Of a DNA stretch of 64,000 bases, positions 10,423 to 21,702 are shown one piece after another. Within the stretch, counting starts at the first letter, position 1. Each line of letters opens with the position of its first letter. The translations under genes were made by a program, and so were the position numbers. The stretch is from Prorocentrum cordatum (lineage: Eukaryota > Sar > Dinophyceae > Prorocentrales > Prorocentraceae): contig CAUYUJ010003691.1 of assembly GCA_963575745.1 (NCBI GenBank), positions 10,001 to 74,000 on the forward strand. Reading direction: 5' to 3'. The notes under the pieces are model-generated. The model made no database searches. It had not been told where the DNA came from and saw nothing but the letters and a program-made list of their open reading frames with translations.

Positions 10423-10971
10423 GTGGACTGGTTGCAGCTTGCGAAGGCGCAAAAGAGTCAAACAGAGGACATGCTCTTGAAGGACTGGGTGGACAACATG
10501 AAAAAAACGTTCGGGGCAGACAGCGAAGGATGGCCAAAGATCGGGCGCGGGTGCAAGTTCATCCCGTTCAAGAGTGGGCCATCAATGGTGGTAGCGCTCA
10601 AGGTGAGGGCCACATGGCAAGCGCTCATTGCGGAAATGTTTCCGCAGCAACTTGACGACGCCATCAAAGAGTGCCATTGCCAGCTTTTCGACGCGGCCCA
10701 GAAGATGAGACGAGAGGAGCTATTCGAGCTGATCCCAGTATCCTTCCCGATGACGCACAAGATCGAAGGTTGCGACCTCATCGCAAGGTTCCCAATGGAC
10801 CAATGGGAGAGGGCAGGGAGGAAGGCCTTCACTGTGCAGAGCTGGCGCGAGCTTGCGCTGAAGATAGCGAAGAACGACGAAGATAACATCCACGAAGTAA
10901 TGAAAGTCGTCATGAAGGAGCTGAACAACGAAGACAACATGGACCCAGAGGAAGAGAAGAAGCTGAAGTAG
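10423..10971 (+). CDS. Hypothetical protein, 3' exon
   Basis: A 182-codon open frame that ends with TAG at 10969-10971. The sequence has strong protein character: DWLQLAKAQKSQTEDM, then KIGRGCKFIPFKSG, then HKIEGCDLIARFPMDQWE, and an acidic Lys-rich C-terminus (MDPEEEKKLK). I do not recognise the fold. With the previous exon from 9970 it gives about 288 aa. Two copies of the GCATTAGCGAGG motif follow the stop at 11131 and 11204. If it belongs to a mobile element, homologues should be multicopy. Confidence 0.55.
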   Translation: MDWLQLAKAQKSQTEDMLLKDWVDNMKKTFGADSEGWPKIGRGCKFIPFKSGPSMVVALKVRATWQALIAEMFPQQLDDAIKECHCQLFDAAQKMRREELFELIPVSFPMTHKIEGCDLIARFPMDQWERAGRKAFTVQSWRELALKIAKNDEDNIHEVMKVVMKELNNEDNMDPEEEKKLK

Positions 10972-11130
10972 CACCAAAAAATGAGAGACAACACCCAAAC
11001 CATGCTGGATGGCACCGAGATCTTCGCGGAAAAGTCCGGCTACCCCAAGTCGGAGGAGACAACTACGGCCAGCTCATCCACCGGCCACCAGTGAGCGCAC
11101 CCACTGGAGCCTGCTGATATGAAACAGGAA

Positions 11131-11236
11131 ACATTAGCGAGGTTTCTCGGGGTGCTACTCTAGGCAAGCTGCGAGCTGGCCGTGCCCGCAGACAGTCAGG
11201 AGGAGCATTAGCGAGGTTTCTCGGAGTGCAACTCAT
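11131..11236 (+). repeat. Two copies of the GCATTAGCGAGG motif
   Basis: Copies at about 11131 and 11204: ATTAGCGAGGTTTCTCGG followed by GGTGCTACTC or AGTGCAACTC. The second is preceded by CAGGAGGAGC, which also precedes the copy at 4383, so the repeat unit extends at least 10 bp to the left. Confidence 0.7.
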
Positions 11237-11880
11237 GACAGACAAACTGGGCACAACAGAGCGCCTGCATCGCCATCACAATGGGAAGGATTATTTTGAG
11301 TACCGTCCATTACACTACTGCAGGGTGTCGAAAGGGAAAAATGATCATCAGGAAGCCCACCAATGTGCTCCTCATCGGCCCTTCCTTATACCGTGACGTC
11401 CAGTATGCCCTACCTCACATACACTTCGAAGGGGAACGATGGGTTACTTCAACAGGGTACCGGAGTACAAATGTGACAATACATGGGACATCTCTCGGAA
11501 CGACCGAGAAGTGAGCCGAGCGGGAGAGGGGAGCACGGAATTCAAACCGTAGAATAAGCAGCCCCCCCAGCAACAGTTTGGGGTTTCGGGCCTTCCGTCT
11601 CTCCCCCCTCTCCTCCTTTTGAGGTCGTGTCGTCGTCTCCTCCCCCCCATTGGCTTGGGCGCCCTGCTAAGCCCGCGCGCCCCCTCCTCTAGGGCACGCG
11701 GAAGGGCCAGCAGCCGCTGCCCCCTCTTACGGGGCCACCTCGGCGCTCGGTCCTTGAGCTACGTGGTATGCCCCCTGCCTGCCCTAGTGAGAAGGCAGGG
11801 CTGTAGCACAACACACCGCAAGGGATTTTGACAGTGGAGCGTAGGTCCCCTGAGTAGGTGCTCTGACGTGGTACCCCCTT
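11237..11880. other. No gene seen
   Basis: A 77-codon frame at 11281-11514 has no recognisable feature and no supporting context. The rest is GC-rich non-coding sequence leading into microsatellites. Confidence 0.35.
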
Positions 11881-11889
11881 TATGCGGAT

Positions 11890-12330
11890 GTCCTTGTCCT
11901 TGTCCTCCTCCTCCTTCTCCTCTTCCTCCTCATCCTCCTCATCTTCCTCCTCTTCCTCCTCCTCTTCCCCTCCTCCTCCTCCTCCTCCTCCTCCTCCTCC
12001 CTCCTCCCTCCTCCTCCTCCTCCTCCTCCTCTCCTCGCTCCTCCTCCTCCTCCCCTCCTCCTCCTCCTCCTCTCCTCTCCTCCTCCTCCTCCTCCTCCTC
12101 CTCCTCCTCCTCCTCCTCCTCTTCCTCCACCTCCTCCTCAAACTCCTCCCCCTCCTCCTCCTCCACGCCTCGGACTCCTCCTCGCCTCGGACTCCTCCTC
12201 GCCCAGGCGCTGGATCTGGATGAATCCCTGCCTCGGACTCCTCCCTCTCCTCCTCCTCCTCCTCCTCCTCCTCCTCCTCCTCCTCCTCCTCCTCCTCCTC
12301 TTCCGCCTCCTCCTCCTCATCATCCTCATC
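11890..12330. repeat. CTC/TCC microsatellite tract
   Basis: Nearly continuous CTC repeats with a short unique insert at about 12160-12240 that carries a CGGACTCCTCCTC phrase repeated three times. All frames through it give poly-Ser, poly-Pro, poly-Leu or poly-Glu and are not genes. Confidence 0.95.
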
Positions 12331-12345
12331 CTCCTCCTCATCCTC

Positions 12346-12738
<393 letters not shown>

Positions 12739-13009
12739 TCCTTGTGCCCCGCACGAGGAGTTCCACCTACAGCCAGCCTCAGCGGGCGCGGGTGCATGCC
12801 GCCGCCAATTTGGCACACCCTTCAGACGCTTCGTCCCCCTCCCTCTCCACATACTGCCTAAGTGGGCGCTGGCGAATGCTGCCCTCCCGCCGATTTCGGC
12901 ACAACCCTCACACGCCCCGGGCCCCCATACTGAGCTCCACGTACGGCCCCAGCTGCCCCGCGCTTAGTCGGAATTGAAAGATTGAGCCCGCGGCCACCCC
13001 GCACTCAGG

Positions 13010-13011
13010 GT

Positions 13012-13093
<82 letters not shown>

Positions 13094-13094
13094 G
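13010..13094. repeat. TAC microsatellite
   Basis: Uninterrupted (TAC)n of about 28 units. It is followed by a further CAT microsatellite at about 13139-13224. Confidence 0.97.
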
Positions 13095-13164
13095 AGAAAT
13101 AATAAGCAACATCATAATAATAACAACCCTACTCGCCAACATCATCATCATACTTATCATCATT

Positions 13165-13224
<60 letters not shown>

Positions 13225-13227
<3 letters not shown>

Positions 13228-13246
13228 GTAGCCGTTTTGGCTCAAG
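13225..13246 (+). other. Relic of dinoflagellate spliced leader
   Basis: 20 of 22 positions match the dinoflagellate trans-spliced leader; the differences are C to T at leader position 2 and A to G at position 10. The 3' end TTTTGGCTCAAG is intact. It is followed by several repeats of GACTCAAG/CGACTCAAG up to about 13290, resembling stacked truncated leader ends. In dinoflagellates the leader is added to mRNA by trans-splicing, so a genomic copy outside the SL gene implies an mRNA was reverse-transcribed and inserted. No SL-RNA gene structure (donor GT plus downstream Sm-site region) follows. Confidence 0.6.
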
Positions 13247-13667
13247 GACTCAAGCGACTCAAGCTCAAACGACTCAAGCGACCGCGACTCAAGCGGCGTG
13301 GCAGCGGTGCCCCGGTCTCAAGCGACCGCATTTTACGAACACGGCCCGCTTTACGTTATTATCCCTTATCCCTTCGAATCCCCTGGTCAGAACGCGCCCC
13401 GCAGACCTCCTGGGCCTCTTCTTCTCGCGGCTACATCTACGGCTACATGCCCCGGTCGCCAGCCCCCTCCTCCTCCTGCCCCGTGGGGGGAGGAGGCGAC
13501 GACGATGACGACGACGACGACGACGACGTCGTCGTGGGGGGCAGGGCAGAGGAGGGAGGAGGGGGGGGGACGCTGGCCCTACCCATAGGCGTCGGGAGGC
13601 TCATGATTTCATCATGGCTGGCGATGGCCCGTCGCCTTCCCCCCCCCCTGCTTGTTTCTGTCTTCTA

Positions 13668-14040
13668 TGACGGGGCGCTGATTATCATTTAACCCTATCG
13701 ATTAGCTACTTCTTCTTGGGTTTCGGGGGAAATTCGAGGGTTACCTTCGAATTTCCAAAGAATCTCAATACGTTCTGAAACAAAATTTAATTCAATATTA
13801 TTCTTCTGGGGCTGGCCTGGGGCTTGAAATTACAAGGTAACCCTGAAATTTCCGAAGAAGAACAAAAACTTCAAATTATTATTCATGGCGTGCGCGGTCC
13901 TGCTGCTTTAGCATGGAGGGTGAATTTGAAGCGCGCAACGTAAATTATTCTTGGCTGGGCGGGTGGCAAGGAGGGTTTCCTTGAATTTGCCGGCGGGGGA
14001 CAGCCTATCGGGGGAAGCTTATGGAAGCCTGTGAAGGGCG
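13668..14040 (+). repeat. Leader of the three-part satellite block, copy 1
   Basis: Matches 62697-63069 at an offset of 49,029 bp with few differences, starting at TGACGGGGCGCTGATTATC. It is relatively AT-rich with GAAATT and TTCGAA phrases. No coding capacity is seen. It always precedes the GGAATCC array. Confidence 0.9.
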
Positions 14041-14640
14041 GCCTGCGAGGGGCAGACTCTGGGAATCCTTGAGGATCCCTTGGGAATCCCTAAGGAATTT
14101 CTAAGGAATCCTTACGAATCCCTAGGGCATCCACAAGAATCCCAAGAGAATCCTAAGGAATCCCGAGGGCATCCCTAGGAATCCCTAGGGAATCATTAGG
14201 AATCCTTAAGGGCTCCTCAAGAATCCTAAGGGAATCCTGAGGAGGGATCCCTTGGGAATCGTCAGGAATCCCTAAGGAATCTTTTGGAATCCCTAACGTG
14301 TCGTTAAGAATCCCCGCGGACTCCAGAAACCCTCGGGAATCCTTATGGCCCCCTTGGGAATCAAAGAGAATCCCTGCGGAATCCTTGGGATTCAAAGCGG
14401 AATCTGCAAGAGTCCCTCGGGAATCCTGAGGAATCTTTCGGAGTCCCAAAGAATCCCTTCGGAAATCCTCAGGAATCCTTCGGGGGTCCTGCGGGGTCCT
14501 CAGGGAATCTTCTTTCAGATTCCCTCGGGGCTTCTTGAGAAGCCCTGGTGAATCCCCAAGAATCCCTAGGGCACCCTAAGGAACCCCAAGGGGAACCTCA
14601 GGAATCCCTAGGACATGGCCCGGCGTCTTCCGAGGAATCC
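14041..14640 (+). repeat. GGAATCC-type array, copy 1
   Basis: Dozens of degenerate units close to GGAATCCCTAAGGAATCC with changing spacing, so periodic but not a clean satellite. The minus-strand frames spell repeated DSxGIP-like peptides, which are artefacts of the repeat. The same array occurs at 63070-63660. Confidence 0.9.
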
Positions 14641-14654
14641 AGATGACTGCCACC

Positions 14655-17600
14655 TTGGACGTTTCCCATGCCGCATGCACACCAGGTGACCCACGAAGGG
14701 GTGGGTCACCAGAACACTGGTTGAGAGAAACAAATTGCTTCACCTGCATCCTGGGCCTCGTCATGAGGCGACGCACTGCTACTCAATATGTTTGCCATGC
14801 GGCGCAAGCGCACCAGGTGACCCACGAAAGGGGTGGGTCGCCAGAGAACTGGTTGAGAAAAACAAATGGTTTCACCTGCATTCTGGGCCTCGACATGAGG
14901 CGACGCACTGCCACTCAATGCGTTTCCGATGCGGCGCAACAAGCACGCCAGGTGACCCACGAAGGGGTGGGTCACCAGGAAACTGGTTGCGAAAAACAAT
15001 TGATTCACTTGCATTCTGGGCCTCAACATGAGGCGACGCACTGCCACTCAATGCGTTTTCCATTCGGCGCAAGCACACCAGGTGACCCACGAAGGGGTGG
15101 GTCACCAGAAAACTGATTGAGAAAACCAATTGTTTCACTTGCATTCTGGGCCTCAACATGAGGCGATGCACTGCCACTCAATACGTTTCCCATGCGGCGC
15201 AAGCACACCAGGTGACCCACGAAAGGGGTGGGTCACCAGAAATCTTGTTGAGAAAAACCCATTTGCCACTGAATGCGTTTTCCATACGGCGCAAGCACAC
15301 CAGATGACCCACGAAGGGGTGGGTCACCAGACAACTGGTTGAGAAAAACCAATTGTTTCACTTGCATTCTGGGCCTCAACATGAGGCGATGCACTGCCAC
15401 TCAATACGTTTTCCATACGGCGCAAGCAAACCGGGTGACCCACCAAGGGGTGGGCCACCAGACAACTGGCTGAGAAAAACAATTAGTTTCACTTGCATTC
15501 TGGGCCTCAACATGAGGCGATGCATTGCCACTCAATACGTTTCCCATACGGCGCAAGCACACCAGGGGACCCACGAAGGGGTGGGTCACCAGAGAACTTG
15601 TTGGGACAAAAACAAATTTGTTTCACCTGCATCCTGGGCCTCGTCATGAGGCGACGCACTGCCACTCTGTATGTTTGCCATACGGCGCAAGCACACCAGG
15701 TGACCCACGAAGGGGCGGATCACACGACAGCTGGTTGAGAACAACCAGCTGTTTCACTTGCATTCTGGGCCTCAACATGAGGCGAGGCATTGCCACTCAA
15801 TACGTTTGCCATACGGCGCAAGCCCACTGGGTGACCCACGGAGGGGTGGGTCACTAGAAAATTGGTCGAGAAAAACCAATTGTTTCACTTGCATTCTGGG
15901 CCTCAACATGAGGCGACGCACTGCCGCTCAATGCGTTTTCGCTACGGCGCGAGCACACCAGGTGACCCACGGAGGGGTGGGTCACCAGACAAGTGGTTGA
16001 GAAAAACAATTTGTTTCACTTGCATTCTGGGCCTCAACATGAGGCGAGGCATTACCACTCAATACGTTTCCAGGCGGCGCAAGCACACCAGGTGACCCAC
16101 GAAGGGGTGGGTGACTAGAAAACTGGTTGAGAAAAACAAATGGTTTCACTTGCGTTCTGGGCCTCATCATTAGGCGATGCATTGCCACTCAATGCGTTTC
16201 CCATACGGCGTAAGCACACCGGGTGACCCACGAAGGGGTGGGTCACCAGAAAACTGGTTGAGAAAAAAACCCACTTGCATTCTGGGCCTCAACATGAGGC
16301 GACGCATTGCCACTCAATGCGTTTTCCATGCAGCGCAAACACACCAGGTGACCCACGAAGAGGTGGGTCACCAGAGAACTGGTTGAGAAAAACAAAATGT
16401 TCCAATTGCATTCTGGGCCTCAACATGAGGCGCTGCATTGCCACTCAACACGTTTTCCATACGGCGCAAGCACACCGGGTAACCCACGAAGGGGTGGGTC
16501 ACCAGACAGCTGGTTGAGGATAACAAGTTGCTTCGCTTGCATTCTGGGCCTCAACATGAGGCGATGCATTTCCACTCAATACGTTTTCCATACGGCGCAA
16601 GCACACCAGGGGGCCCACGAAGAGGTGGGTCACCAGACAACTGGTTGAGGATAACAAATTGTTTCACCTGCATATTTGGCTTCGTCATGAGGCGATGCAC
16701 TGCCACTCAAGATGTTTGCCATACGGCGCAAGCACACCAGGTGACCCACGAAGGGGTGGGTCACCAGAAAACTGGTTGAAAAAAACCAATTGTTTCACTT
16801 GCATTCCGGGCCTCAACATGAGACGAAACACTGCCACTCAATACGTATTCCATGCGGCGCAAGCACACCGGGTGACCCACGAAGGGGTGGGTCACCAGAA
16901 AACTGGTTGAGAAAAAAACAAATTGTTTCTCTTGCATTCTGGGCCTCAACATGAGGCGAGGCAGTGCCACTCAATAGTGCGTTTTCGATACGGCGCAAGC
17001 GCACCAGGTGACCACGAAGGGGTGGGTCACCAGAAAACTGGTTGAGAAAAACAAATTGTTTCACTTGCATTCTGGGCCTCAACATGAGGCGACGCATTGC
17101 CACTCAGTGCGTTTTCCATACGGCGCAAGCACAGAAGGTGACCCACGAAGGGGTGGGTCACCAGAAAACTGGTTGAGAAAAACCAGATATGTCACTTGCA
17201 GTCAGGGCCTGAACATGAGGCGAGGCATTGCCACCTAATACGTTTTCCATGCGGCGCAAGCACACCAAGTGACCCACGAAGGGGTGGGTCACCAGAAAAC
17301 TGGTTGAGAAAAACCATTGTTTCACTTGCATTCTGAGCCTCAACATGAGACGAAGCACTGCCACTCAATACGTTTTCCATGCGGCGCAAGCACACCAGGT
17401 GACCCACGGAGGGGTGGGTCACCAGAAAACTGGTTGAGAAAAACCAACTGTTTCACTTGCATTCTGGGCCTCAACATGAGGCGATGCATTGCCACTCACT
17501 ACGTTTGCCATACGGCGCAAGAACACCAGGTGACCCACGGAGGGGTGGGTCACCAGCACCTGGTTGAGAAAAACCAATTGTTTCACTTGCATTCTGGGCA

Positions 17601-19088
17601 TGAATATGAGGCGACCGCTGCCACCTAATATGTTTCCCATACGTTCCATACGGCGCAAGCGCACCAGGTGACCCACGAAGGGGTGGGTCACCAGAAAACT
17701 GGTTGAGAAAAAACAAATTGTTTCACTTGCATTCTGGGCCGTAGCATGAGGCGACGCATTGCCACTCAATGCGTTTTGAATGCAGCGCAAACACACCAGG
17801 TGACCCACGAAGAGGTGGGTCACCAGAGAACTGATTGAGAACAAACAATTGTTTCACTTGCATTCTGGGCCTCGTCATGAGGCGATGCGCTGCCACTCAA
17901 TACGTTTGCCATACGGCGCAAGCGCACCAGGTGACCCACGAAGGGGTGGGTCACCAGAAAACTGCTTGAGAAAAACAAGTTGTTTCACCTGCATCCTGGG
18001 TGTCGTCATGTGGCGATGCGCTACCACTCAATACGTTTTCCATGCGGCGCATGCACACCAGGTGACCCACGAAGGGGTGGGTCACCAGAAAACTGGTTGA
18101 GAAAAACAAATTGTTTCACTTGCATTCTGGGCCTCGTCATGAGGCGATGCGCTGCCATTCAATACGTCAGGTTACCCACGAAGGGGTGGGTCACCAGAAA
18201 ACTGGTTGAGAAAAAAAAACAATAGTTTTTTCTTGCATTCTGGGCCTCAACATCATGAGGCGATGCATTGCCACTCAATGCGTTTTCAATACGGCGATAC
18301 ACACACCAGGTGACCCACGAAGGGGTGGGTCACCAGAAAACTTGTTAAGAAAAACCAACTGTTTCACTTGCATTCTGGGCCTCAACATGATGAGGCGATG
18401 CATTGCCACTCAATATTCTTGCCATACGGCGCAAGCGCACCAGGTGAACCACGAAGGGGTGGGTCACCAGAAGAAAACTGGTTTGGAAAAACAAATTGTT
18501 TCACTTGCATTCTGGGCCTCAACATGAGGCGATGCATTGCCACTCGATGCGTTTTCCATGCGGCGCATGCACACCAAGTGACCCACGAAGGGGTGGGTCA
18601 CCAGAAACCTTGTTGAGAAAAACAAATTGTTTCACCTGCATCCTGGTCCTCGTCATGAGGCGACGCATTGCCACTCAATGCGTTTCCCATACGTCGCAAG
18701 CACACCAGGTGACCCACGAAGGGGTGGGTCACCAGAAAACTGGTTGAGGAAAAACAATTGTTTCACTTGCTCTCTGGGCCTCAACATGATGCGAGGCATT
18801 GCCACTCAATACGTTTGCCATACGGCGCAAGCACACCTGGTGACCCACGCAGGGGTGGGTCATCAGAAAACTGGTTGAGAGAAACCCATTGTTTCATTTG
18901 CATTCTGGGCTTCAACATGAGGCGGCGCACTGCCACTCAATGCGTTTTCGATACGGCGCAAGCACACCAGGTGACCCACGAAGGGGGGGGTCACCAGAAA
19001 ACTGGTTGAGAAAAACAACTGTTTCCCTTGCATGCTGGGCCTCAACATGAGGCGATACATTGCCACTCAATACGTTTTCCATACGGCG
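14655..19088 (+). repeat. 131-bp satellite, about 34 tandem copies
   Basis: The unit length is 131 bp, read from the constant spacing of matching phrases (for example 16397, 16528, 16659). Each unit holds three potential hairpins: GGTGACCCAC and GTGGGTCACC with a GAAGGG loop; CCAG-AAAA-CTGG; and GCCTCA-ACA-TGAGGC. Variation between units looks like point changes and small indels. A few units are shortened, as near 15250 and 18160. Each frame through the array opens for about 83 codons and then stops, because 131 is not a multiple of three, so these are not genes. A junction phrase TCCGAGGAATCCAGATGACT stands at the left end and a close variant at the right end. Confidence 0.95.
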
Positions 19089-19560
19089 CCCTCCGAAGAA
19101 TCCAAGATGACTGCCACCGAAACATGCACGGACATGCGGCGCCGAACGGTGCCGGGCCATGTCCGAGACATGGCCCGGCACCCTCCGAGGAATCCAAGGT
19201 GGCAGTCATCTGGATTCCAGATACCAGATGGTGTCCACAATGCGGCGCCGAGACATCATGCCCCTGGCGCCCTCCGAGGACTCCAAGATGACTACCACCT
19301 GGCCCATGGCCCAAACAGGCCACCACGGCCGCCAAGATTGCCCAAGACCGATTCAAGACGGCCCAAGACGCAAGACGACCTAAGATGGCCTCGAGACGGC
19401 CCAAGCGGCTTCCCAAAACGGCCCGACACGGCTCCAAGAGGGCGCCCAGGGAGGAATCCTCCAGGACGGGGCTCCATAAACCAGCAGAATCCATCAGAAT
19501 CCGTCAGGGCCCCTAAGATTCCTGGAGGGTCCTGGGCAAATCCAGGGGGCATGCCTCCAA
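19089..19560 (+). repeat. Satellite-block right flank with GATGGCCC-like repeats
   Basis: The phrase CTCCGAGGAATCCAAGATGACTGCCACC-like occurs at about 19089, 19184 and 19272, the middle one with an inverted arm (GGTGGCAGTCATC). It grades into CAAGATGGCC-type sequence. No gene is supported; open frames change register with the repeats. Confidence 0.6.
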
Positions 19561-20250
19561 TTTTTGGGGGGTGCTGCCGCAATTTGAAATTATTATTCTG
19601 GGCGCCTGCGGCGGAGTTTGGAGGGATGGGGGGTCGGATTTTAATTTGAAAAAGATTCCCGATAATACTTGCGGAAAAAAATTCGCAAGGACCCCGGTAC
19701 ATGTACGCGAGCGCCCCGTCATTGTCTTCTCGGGGCCTCCAGGCACTCGATGGCTCCACGAAGCTCCAGGGCCCTTTCTTCCTCTTATGGGGGGCGGGCA
19801 TGGGCCCCATAATAATAAGGCCCTGGGGGTCTTGGTGATTCTGCGAGGGCCCCTCCTTCTCTACTCTATTTGCTATTTTCTTTTTGGCTTATGTTCCATA
19901 TGCTATATCATGTGCCCTTGCCCTCGCTCCTCTCCGTTCGTCCATTCGGTTCATTCGGATCCTGCCAGGCCTTCGCGGCAATGCAGGAGGTGCGCAGTGG
20001 CGCCCATGCAGTCGTTCGTCCCAGATGAGTCGGCATCGCGCCATCGTCGTCGCCGCGGCTGGATTCCATTCGCCTCGAAATAATGTTGGCCCTGTCGCGC
20101 CCTGGGGTAAGTTTTGGGCGCAGCCGCATCGGTATCTCAGTATCTCAAGCAGCTCCACCAATCCCCCCCCGTCCATCCCCCCTCCTCGCCCCTCTCCCCC
20201 CTCTCTCCCGCTTTATCCACTCCTTCAACAACTGTTGTACTCCACTACAT
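19561..20250. other. No gene seen
   Basis: Mixed sequence without recognisable coding character; frames on both strands overlap and none shows a domain. Confidence 0.4.
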
Positions 20251-20263
20251 CCAGGTCATTACC

Positions 20264-20450
20264 ACCCTTACCATCATCATCATCGCCATCATCATCATCG
20301 TCATCATTATCACCATAATCATCGTCAACATAACATCATCATCACCGCCACCATCATCATCATCCTCATCATCGCCATTATCATCACCACCATCATCATC
20401 ATCCTCATCATCATCATCCTCATCATCACCATCATCATCATCAGGGACAC
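20264..20450. repeat. CAT/ATC microsatellite
   Basis: Imperfect (CAT)n with CAC and CGC variants. It is followed by GGGACACCAGCGGACACCG, the junction phrase of the ATG/ATCGAT composite family, so it may be a fragment of that family. Confidence 0.85.
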
Positions 20451-20703
20451 CAGCGGACACCGCGCGGAACCGCTCGCCGGGGACACACTTTCACATGTCC
20501 GACCGTCTGTAGCCGTTCTTGCACCCTTGCATCCTTGCGCCCGGGGACGAAACAGGCATCCTTGCATCCTTGCCATCCAAACAGGCGTCGTTGCATCCTT
20601 GCATCCATGCATCCACCTCCTCCTGTGTCCGTATCTATTTCTATTTCAGGGCTCAGAGTTCTGCGCCCGCCATTTTGGCATCGTTTATTTTTTTGTTGCC
20701 TGC

Positions 20704-21702
20704 ATGGCAACTTCCGTGGAGAATCTGTTGTGCTATGATATCATGGAGGAGTGGCGGCGTTCCGCCAGGTCGGTGCTCTCAGAATTCGCCGTTGCGCCGC
20801 ACAACGAGTCTTTCGAACGGCAGCGGCAGGATCACATCGTCCGCACCAGTGCCATCAGGTTGGAAGATTGCAACGACTTATGGGAGTTCTGCCGCAAGAA
20901 ACGGCAGATGGGGACAGGCTGGAGGCCCCTCGGGCAAACGGCCTGGCAGTACGCGCAATGTGTGGAGTTCGTGGATTGCTGGCTCTTCGCTGATGGCACT
21001 TCGAATGCGGAGACATCGACACCGCTCCAGATCGGCCAACCTGGCGTGGAGTGGCCCGTGGTTGTGGGACTGCCGTACCCGACGCCGCCCGATTGGCTCT
21101 TTCCTTACGCGTGCCCAGCTCTCGCCAATGGTGGTGGCCGCAGGTGCTGGCTGGCCCACGTCAGCCGCCTGGTGAGGAGTGCGCCGACGCCGAGTGCGGC
21201 GCTTCCGAATAGCGCCGTCGTTGCTGCGGGGTCGTCGAGCGCGGTGCTGGACTCCAAAGGAGGTGGCGCCGCCGACGAAACCCCTTCGAGCGCCCCCTCG
21301 GCTGCGACTGCGGCGCCGTCAAGTTGTTCGGCCGCGCCCCCCAGCGACATCGGCTGGGCGGTGCCGCCCGGGTTTTCGGCACTTTCGGCCCCAGCGGCGT
21401 CGGCGGAGGCGTCCTCTTCTTCTTGGGCGCCCTCCAGCGGTTGGTCGGTGACCCCGCCGGCGCCCATCGTGCCGCAGCCTGGCTCAGCGGCGTCAGAAGC
21501 GTATTCTTCTTGGGCGCCCTCCAACGGTGGTTGGTCGGCGACCGCCGTGGCGCCCGCCATGCCGCAGCCTAGCTCAGCGGCGGCGTCGGTTGTGTCGTCT
21601 TCTTCTTCTAGTGGCAGCAGCAGCAGCGTGGGGCGCCGCCGCAGGAGGTGGGGCCCGCGGCGCTCAGATGATGAGCCCTCGGGTGAGTCGGATGAGCATT
21701 AA
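20704..21702 (+). CDS. Hypothetical Trp-rich protein with Ser/Ala-rich tail
   Basis: The 332-codon frame runs from ATG 20704 to TAA 21700-21702. Residues 1-160 have globular composition with many Trp (EEWRRSARSV, DLWEFCRKKRQMGTGWRP, VEWPVVVGLPYPTPPDWLFP). I do not recognise the domain. Residues about 170-310 are low-complexity Ser/Ala/Pro with two imperfect repeats of a SSSWAPSSGWS unit, and the protein ends in a basic-then-acidic tail ([16 protein letters not shown]) that could include a nuclear signal. It shares strand with the following genes. Upstream, a GCCATTTTGGC core at about 20671 and a poor leader-like match near 20502 are suggestive only. No intron is required. Confidence 0.55.
   Translation: MATSVENLLCYDIMEEWRRSARSVLSEFAVAPHNESFERQRQDHIVRTSAIRLEDCNDLWEFCRKKRQMGTGWRPLGQTAWQYAQCVEFVDCWLFADGTSNAETSTPLQIGQPGVEWPVVVGLPYPTPPDWLFPYACPALANGGGRRCWLAHVSRLVRSAPTPSAALPNSAVVAAGSSSAVLDSKGGGAADETPSSAPSAATAAPSSCSAAPPSDIGWAVPPGFSALSAPAASAEASSSSWAPSSGWSVTPPAPIVPQPGSAASEAYSSWAPSNGGWSATAVAPAMPQPSSAAASVVSSSSSSGSSSSVGRRRRRWGPRRSDDEPSGESDEH

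Noticed and set aside
11281-11514. 77-codon frame starting at ATG
   Set aside because: No domain, no splice context, flanked by repeats.
14153-14449. Minus-strand frame with repeated DSxGIP-like peptides
   Set aside because: Produced by the GGAATCC array; the copy at 63185 gives the same peptide pattern.
14643-19009. Dozens of similar 60-100-codon frames in tandem, like a small-protein family
   Set aside because: They shift frame every 131 bp and are read-throughs of the satellite; no start or codon pattern is selected.
14655-19088. Possible CRISPR-like array (regular repeats with palindromes)
   Set aside because: Units are contiguous with no unique spacers, 131 bp long, and the genome is eukaryotic.
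20502-20522. TGTAGCCGTTCTTGC as a third leader relic
   Set aside because: About 13 of 21 positions match and the 3' CTCAAG is missing; too weak to call.
20665-20690. GCCATTTTGGC leader core, also at about 39087
   Set aside because: Eleven matching bases only, flanks differ, and similar GCCATCTTGG phrases are frequent in the GATGGCCC repeats.
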